Both the position numbers and the translations under genes were made by a program. From assembly GCA_013215905.1 (NCBI GenBank), contig JABSQI010000010.1:1-19187 (forward strand): a stretch of DNA of 19,187 nucleotides. The letters run 5' to 3'. The notes beneath the pieces were generated by a model. That model saw nothing but the letters and a program-made list of their open reading frames with translations. It was not told the DNA's origin and searched no databases. Shown one piece after another: positions 14,204-19,187 of the stretch. Every line of letters starts with the position of its first letter. Within the stretch, counting starts at the first letter, position 1. The DNA is from Legionellales bacterium (lineage in GTDB: Bacteria; Pseudomonadota; Gammaproteobacteria; PIVX01).

Positions 14204-16508
14204 CTTAAAATGTATTATCCTATTTATTGTTCTTAATTTTTCTGCCCTAGGATCATATGCCGAGCAATCTAAAAAAATTACTCGCTTCGATCCAATAAAA
14301 GCCAACCAATTTTTAGATACATTAAGCATTCAACTATCAATAGTTACACCATCCTATGAAGTTCTTGAAGACGCCATCGCTAAAATTATTACTAAAAAAG
14401 AACAAGCAGAGCGTTGTATAACAGATTCAGAGTATGAATTAAGAGAGTTTGAAAGAATAAAAGATTCTCAAGTAAAAGAGCAAAGAACCAAGCATGATAT
14501 ATATATTACTGAAAAAAGATTAGAACTAAAAAATCATTTATCAGAGTGTAGGTTAATAGTAATTAGAGCCAATGAGGCAATTACAGCTTTATCAATTAAA
14601 GCTAAAGAATTGGAGGCAAGCAGATTATTAACTGCAGAATCTAGTTTATTGGATAATATTCTTCATCTAAAAGATTTAGCTGTATTAATTTACAAAAACT
14701 TTAACTACCAGCAACTATATCTTCAGACGGGACTTAATAACTTATCACTAAACAAGACCCTTGCTCTTTTTGTTTTTATGTTTCTTGGTTATCTAACAGG
14801 ATTGCGATTTAGAAAAATAATTAGAGCCAGAATTACCAAAATACGTGAGCAATCAGAAACTGTTCCATCAATATTGTATCAGGCTATTCTATGTGTCCTT
14901 GAAAAACATGAAATATATTTAATTCAATCTTGTTTTATTGCTGCGTATTTCTCCCTAACTAGCCTAGGCTTATCATTAGTACCTCTTGGAGTAATAGTAA
15001 GTTTTATAGTTTTTTGCTTTATTGTTTATACTAGTCTAATCAGATTTTTATTTTCGCCCCCTCCACCAGGAAAATCACTAATAAACATAGCTAAAGAAAT
15101 TGAGCATCCATTAATTAATAGACTAAAAACATTGGGATTAGTATTATGCTTAGCTTTCATTATCGGAGAAGCACTAAAAGGTCAGCCTATACCAGCGCAA
15201 GCTTTACAACTACCCATAACTATTTTTATTACTATCGTAACAATTAATTTGATGAGTGTACTGTGGCTTGTAAATAGAATAAAAATGATTAGAGCTAAAT
15301 TTTACACGCTTAGAATATTTATAAATACAATACTTACCGCTATATTATTTGGAATTTTGATAACAAATTGGATAGGGTTAAGTCAGCTTTCTATTTATTT
15401 ATTGAGTGGGATCGCATTTAGTTTATTAAGTTTTACAATATTTTTTATAACACATAAATTACTCCAGCATTTTTTACTGAAATTATCTGGAACTGAATCA
15501 AAGTGGCAACAAGTTTTTAGGACAAAGCTTGGACTAAAAACTAATGCATCAATTCCAGAACTTATTTGGATCAGGTTAGTTTTTTATTTGGTAACTTGGA
15601 CCTGTCTAGTATTATTACTATTGAAAATCTGGAGAATTTCTGCAGGCGACTATCAAATTTTTGTGAATATGCTGACAGATGGATTTCATATTGGCCAAAT
15701 AGAAATTGTTCCAATCAGGATTGCCTTCGGATTGATAATTTCTGCGATAATGATGATCTGCACCAGACTTATAAAAACGAATATTCTTATTCGAGAAACA
15801 CCAAAGACAACTAATAAAGGTACTGTAGTTGCTTTTGCTACCATGTTTGGTTATTTTGGTTTTACTATATCATTCTTTATTGGAGCAATAATAGCAGGAA
15901 TAAATTTTGCAGGTTTAACGATAATATTTGGAGCACTGTCAGTTGGGATCGGCTTTTGGTTACAAAATATAGTTAATAATTTCGTCTCTGGATTGATTTT
16001 GTTAATAGAAAGACCTATTAAGGTTGGAGATCGAATAATTGTATCTGGAATAGAAGGACATGTTAAAGATATAAATATCCGATCTACGACAGTTAGGGCT
16101 ATTAAACAATACGATGTTATTGTTCCAAATTCTGAACTAATATCAAGCTCGGTGAATAACCTAATGTTTGGGGACTACATCTATCGAGTATCTGTTTATG
16201 TGTTAGTTCCTTATGGTAGTGATATGAAACTTGTTAGAAAAACTTTAGCAAAGGCTGCAATTAATCATGAAGATGCTATTTCAGATACAATAGAAGTTTT
16301 ACTAATAGAATTTGCTGATAGCGGTATTAAACTTGAATTACGTTGTATTCTCTCTAATGTTGATAGGCATGTACAAATTACCAGTGAATTACATTTTATG
16401 GTTGAAGAAGAATTAAAGGCTGCTGGGATAACAATTCCATTTCCGCAAAGAGATGTGCATATTGACAAAATACCTGATCTTCCTTCTCCTACACCACAAC
16501 AAACGTAA
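14190..16508 (+). CDS. Large MscS-family mechanosensitive channel (MscK/DUF3772-like)
   Basis: The 772-residue protein has a signal peptide (cut probably after S-Y-A, residue 24), then a charged, helical periplasmic region (about 45-150) likely to form coiled coil. About eleven membrane segments fall between residues 190 and 592. The last carries the MscS pore helix, G-A-L-S-V-G-I-G-F-W-L-Q-N-I-V-N-N-F, followed by the beta-domain start E-R-P-I-K-V-G-D (607-614) and I-V-P-N-S-E-L. The alpha/beta vestibule ends near 760. These channels open under membrane tension and release solutes on osmotic downshift. It is longer than MscS (286 residues) but shorter than MscK (1120), so it is not called mscK. 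The ATG lies inside the end of the lipoprotein gene and has no clear SD, suggesting coupling. Confidence 0.88.
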   Translation: MKSHSLKCIILFIVLNFSALGSYAEQSKKITRFDPIKANQFLDTLSIQLSIVTPSYEVLEDAIAKIITKKEQAERCITDSEYELREFERIKDSQVKEQRTKHDIYITEKRLELKNHLSECRLIVIRANEAITALSIKAKELEASRLLTAESSLLDNILHLKDLAVLIYKNFNYQQLYLQTGLNNLSLNKTLALFVFMFLGYLTGLRFRKIIRARITKIREQSETVPSILYQAILCVLEKHEIYLIQSCFIAAYFSLTSLGLSLVPLGVIVSFIVFCFIVYTSLIRFLFSPPPPGKSLINIAKEIEHPLINRLKTLGLVLCLAFIIGEALKGQPIPAQALQLPITIFITIVTINLMSVLWLVNRIKMIRAKFYTLRIFINTILTAILFGILITNWIGLSQLSIYLLSGIAFSLLSFTIFFITHKLLQHFLLKLSGTESKWQQVFRTKLGLKTNASIPELIWIRLVFYLVTWTCLVLLLLKIWRISAGDYQIFVNMLTDGFHIGQIEIVPIRIAFGLIISAIMMICTRLIKTNILIRETPKTTNKGTVVAFATMFGYFGFTISFFIGAIIAGINFAGLTIIFGALSVGIGFWLQNIVNNFVSGLILLIERPIKVGDRIIVSGIEGHVKDINIRSTTVRAIKQYDVIVPNSELISSSVNNLMFGDYIYRVSVYVLVPYGSDMKLVRKTLAKAAINHEDAISDTIEVLLIEFADSGIKLELRCILSNVDRHVQITSELHFMVEEELKAAGITIPFPQRDVHIDKIPDLPSPTPQQT

Positions 16509-16572
16509 TAGATCTACAAGCACTATAGTTTTTATACTTAAATATAATTACAGTTTAAATATGTATTATAAA

Positions 16573-18864
16573 TTATTCAGGTAATTCTATCTGCTCGCTA
16601 TAATTACATTCTTTTTGAGGACATACCTTCTCAGTACCTTTCCTTTTAGTAACTTTAATAGTGAGAATTGGCCATGAACAATCTGGACATTGCTCACTAA
16701 CTGGTTCATACCAAACAGCATATTTACATTTCGGATAATTGGCGCAAGAATAGAAAATTTTTCCATATCTAGATTTTCTTTGTAAAATCTTGCCTTTTTT
16801 ACACTCTGGACATTCAACTTCTGTTTCTTTTGGTTTTTCAATGGGCTCCATGTGTTTACAATTAGGGTAACCGCTACACCCTATAAATTTACCATATCTT
16901 CCAATTTTAATTACTAAGTCAGCAGAACATTTAGGACATTTCTTATCCAATACCTCTGGCTCATTCGCAGCATCATCAGAATCATCTAAATTACGAGTAT
17001 AATCACATTCTGGATAGCCATCACATCCAATAAATCTACCATGTCTTCCAAGCCGAATAGAAAGTTGTTTAGTACACTTAGGACATTTCTCGTCAAGCTT
17101 TTCTGTTGTGACAGAACTTCTATCAACATTTTCTTCAATTTTTTGTATTAATTCAATAAATGGTTTCCAAAAATCTTTTAATAAAGGAGTCCACTTTTTT
17201 TCTCCTCTCGATATCGCATCGAGTTGATCCTCAAGTCCTGCAGTAAAATCATAATCTACATACTTATTAAAGTATTCAGTGAGAAACTTAACAACAATCT
17301 CACCAATATCTGTTGGAGTAAAACGTTTTTTTTCCAAAATAGCGTAACCTCTATTTTGCAATGTGGAGATAATAGAAGCATAGGTAGAGGGTCTTCCTAT
17401 ATCATGCTCCTCTAAAGATTTTACTAATGAAGCTTCCGTAAATCTTGGAGGAGGCTCAGTAAAATGCTGATCAGCTTTTATCTCTTTTAGTTTAACCTTA
17501 TCCCCTTCATTAAGTTCAGGTAGTATCTTTTCTTTTTTATCATCTATAGCTTTTTCATCATCAGATCCTTCTAGATACACCGCCATAAACCCTGGTTTAG
17601 CAATTGTAGAACCTGTTGCATGAAAATTATTTTGTTCTCCACAACTTAGATCAACACTGACCGTATTGATAGTAGCATGAATCATCTGGCAAGCCACAGC
17701 TCTTTTCCAGATTAATTCATATAATCTAAATTGATCTTTTGACAAAGAATCTTTGATATTTTCTGGAATATTATTAACATTAGTAGGTCTTATTCCTTCA
17801 TGAGCTTCTTGAGCATTTTTTGATTTAGTTTTATATTCTTGAATATCTTTAGGTAAATGATCGACACCATACTGTTTACTTATATAGTCTCTAATTTCTT
17901 CAATAGCCTCTTTAGCTAAATGTACAGAATCAGTTCTCATATAAGTTATTAAACCTTCTGCACCGTTACCAATATCAATACCTTCATATAACTGCTGTGC
18001 AATACGCATGGTTCTTTGTGCACCAAATCCAAGTTTTCTTGATGCTTCCTGTTGGAGCGTTGAAGTAATAAATGGAGCAGTCGGGTTACGCTTACGTTGT
18101 TTTTTAGTTATCTTAGTAACAATTAACTCTCCATTTGCTTGTGCTAACAGGGAGTCACGAGTTTTCAAAGCTTGTTTTTCATTATTAATAGAAAACTGTT
18201 TTAATTTGGTATTTTCATAAATATTTAATTTAGCTACAAAATTTTTACTTTTATGAGTTAAAGCAGATTCTATTGTCCAATATTCCTGACTTTTAAATGC
18301 TTTTATTTCTGCCTCACGTTCGACTATCATCCTTAGAGCTGGGCTTTGTACTCTGCCAGCTGAAAGTCCTTGACGTATCTTTTTCCAAAGTAATGGTGAT
18401 AAATTAAAACCAACCAGATAGTCTAACGCTCTCCTGGCTTGCTGAGCATTTACCAAATCCATAGATATATCTCTTGGATTATCAATAGCAGCTCTAATAG
18501 CATTTTTTGTAATCTCATGAAAAACTACTCTATGGATATCTTTACCATTAAGTAATTCTTTTTCTTTTAATAATTCGGTAATATGCCAAGAAATTGCTTC
18601 CCCTTCACGATCAGGATCAGTTGCGAGCAATATACTATCTACTTTATCAATAACACTGACAATCTTATCGAAATATTTTTTATTTTTTTCAATAGCACTA
18701 TATGTCAAATTAAAATTATTCTCAGGATCAACCGACCCTTTTTTTGGTAACAGATCACGCACATGACCATATGAAGCTAACACCTTGAAATTTTTGCCTA
18801 AATATTTCCCAATAGTCTTAGCTTTAGCCGGCGATTCAACAATGACTAAATTCTTTTTTTCCAT
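16573..18864 (-). CDS. topA: DNA topoisomerase I
   Basis: TopA is a type IA topoisomerase that relaxes negative supercoils by cutting one strand. With the ATG at 18864 it has 763 residues, shorter than the 865 of E. coli. The N-terminal Toprim domain has V-I-V-E-S-P (Glu10) and D-P-D-R-E (Asp83, Asp85, Glu87), the metal-binding set. The catalytic tyrosine is Tyr308 in I-T-Y-M-R-T-D-S. The C terminus carries four Cys4 zinc ribbons, starting near residues 594, 643, 685 and 726. An open frame extends four codons further to a TTG (18876), but the ATG aligns with the family start and has GGGT about eight bases upstream. It is convergent with the MscS-family gene, with 64 bp between and no clear terminator. 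Confidence 0.96.
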   Translation of the reverse strand: MEKKNLVIVESPAKAKTIGKYLGKNFKVLASYGHVRDLLPKKGSVDPENNFNLTYSAIEKNKKYFDKIVSVIDKVDSILLATDPDREGEAISWHITELLKEKELLNGKDIHRVVFHEITKNAIRAAIDNPRDISMDLVNAQQARRALDYLVGFNLSPLLWKKIRQGLSAGRVQSPALRMIVEREAEIKAFKSQEYWTIESALTHKSKNFVAKLNIYENTKLKQFSINNEKQALKTRDSLLAQANGELIVTKITKKQRKRNPTAPFITSTLQQEASRKLGFGAQRTMRIAQQLYEGIDIGNGAEGLITYMRTDSVHLAKEAIEEIRDYISKQYGVDHLPKDIQEYKTKSKNAQEAHEGIRPTNVNNIPENIKDSLSKDQFRLYELIWKRAVACQMIHATINTVSVDLSCGEQNNFHATGSTIAKPGFMAVYLEGSDDEKAIDDKKEKILPELNEGDKVKLKEIKADQHFTEPPPRFTEASLVKSLEEHDIGRPSTYASIISTLQNRGYAILEKKRFTPTDIGEIVVKFLTEYFNKYVDYDFTAGLEDQLDAISRGEKKWTPLLKDFWKPFIELIQKIEENVDRSSVTTEKLDEKCPKCTKQLSIRLGRHGRFIGCDGYPECDYTRNLDDSDDAANEPEVLDKKCPKCSADLVIKIGRYGKFIGCSGYPNCKHMEPIEKPKETEVECPECKKGKILQRKSRYGKIFYSCANYPKCKYAVWYEPVSEQCPDCSWPILTIKVTKRKGTEKVCPQKECNYSEQIELPE

Positions 18865-19187
18865 AAAACTACCCAATGTATTTTTTAGTGTAGTACTCGA
18901 TTTTGATTTTCATCAACTATTTTATATAAGTATAACTAGTTTAATTTAAAGATTTCTACCTCATCCTCTAGTTAACTTAATTTCATCCCCTAGATTTTAA
19001 TATAGTTTTTTACCAAAAAAACCAAAAAACCATCTCTAAATACATTTTTAATAAAACATGTTAAATTTATACACAACGCACTGCAATCTTTGAATCTTTC
19101 TAAATTACTTATTTAGTTATAAAAAATCATGCACATTATACAGAAGTAATACCTTAATGCGATCACTTTTATCTAGATAACTATTTA
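18865..19187. other. 323-bp region upstream of topA to the window edge
   Basis: No convincing gene is present. It should contain the topA promoter. Candidates on the minus strand are TATACT (18934-18929) and a perfect TATAAT (19140-19135), neither with a good -35 at the right distance. It also holds the direct repeat at 18961-18993 and an A-tract at 19012-19031 made of two copies of ACCAAAAAA, which may bend the DNA. A GATC site lies at 19161-19164. Confidence 0.5.
18961..18993. repeat. 11-bp near-perfect direct repeat upstream of topA
   Basis: TCATCCTCTAG (18961-18971) and TCATCCCCTAG (18983-18993) match at 10 of 11 positions and begin 22 bases apart, about two helical turns. They lie about 100 bases before the topA ATG. 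They could be paired regulator sites on one face of the helix. Confidence 0.35.

Noticed and set aside
15566..15814. 82-residue open frame inside the MscS-family gene
   Set aside because: It is an out-of-frame shadow; the channel frame there is clearly coding.
18865..18876. TTG start of topA four codons upstream
   Set aside because: The ATG at 18864 gives the usual TopA N terminus and has its own SD-like GGGT.
1..19187. CRISPR array, tRNA genes, insertion sequence or prophage
   Set aside because: I saw no regularly spaced repeats, no tRNA-like cloverleaf, no transposase or phage protein, and no terminal inverted repeats.

Overview
The window is a strongly A+T-rich stretch of bacterial chromosome made mostly of housekeeping genes. 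Together they point to a gammaproteobacterium: EF-P beside a divergent EpmB-type lysine 2,3-aminomutase, an orphan Dam adenine methylase, a ParC of exactly the usual gammaproteobacterial length, class II fumarase FumC, a SixA-type phosphatase and a TyrP/Mtr-type aromatic amino acid permease. The low G+C, the transporter and a large repeat-containing protein of unknown type would fit a host-associated lineage such as Legionellales or Francisella-like bacteria. That placement is inference; the sequence does not fix a genus. I see no tRNA, rRNA, CRISPR array, transposase or phage gene.

Layout. 1-756 (+): the 3' part of a gene with a C-terminal Nudix domain, open to the left edge. 786-1852 (-): efp followed by sixA, probably one transcript. 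1932-2918 (+): epmB, divergent from efp; it supplies (R)-beta-lysine for EF-P Lys34. 2915-3715 (-): dam, meeting epmB tail to tail with a 4-base overlap. 3799-5694 (+): an exported DUF3857/transglutaminase-like protein, divergent from dam across an 83-bp spacer that holds overlapping promoter-like sequences and a dyad. 5716-7614 (-): a 632-residue protein I do not recognise, built from two diverged copies of a roughly 220-residue unit plus a separate C-terminal domain. 7615-7926: a very A+T-rich spacer. 7927-11875 (-): parC, a small membrane PH-domain protein and an aromatic amino acid permease, nearly abutting and probably an operon. 12030-13436 (+): fumC, divergent from parC. 13511-16508 (+): a DUF2807 lipoprotein overlapping a large MscS-family channel gene by 14 bases. 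16573-18864 (-): topA. 18865-19187: topA upstream region.

The two clearest functional modules are EF-P with its modifying enzyme EpmB (translation through polyproline) and the DNA-handling genes dam, parC and topA. The best candidate for something undescribed is the internally duplicated protein at 5716-7614, followed by the unusual Nudix gene at the left edge. Several starts were set by reading the sequence: epmB (1932), the PH-domain gene (9606) and topA (18864) start further in than the longest open frame, and efp and dam start with GTG.
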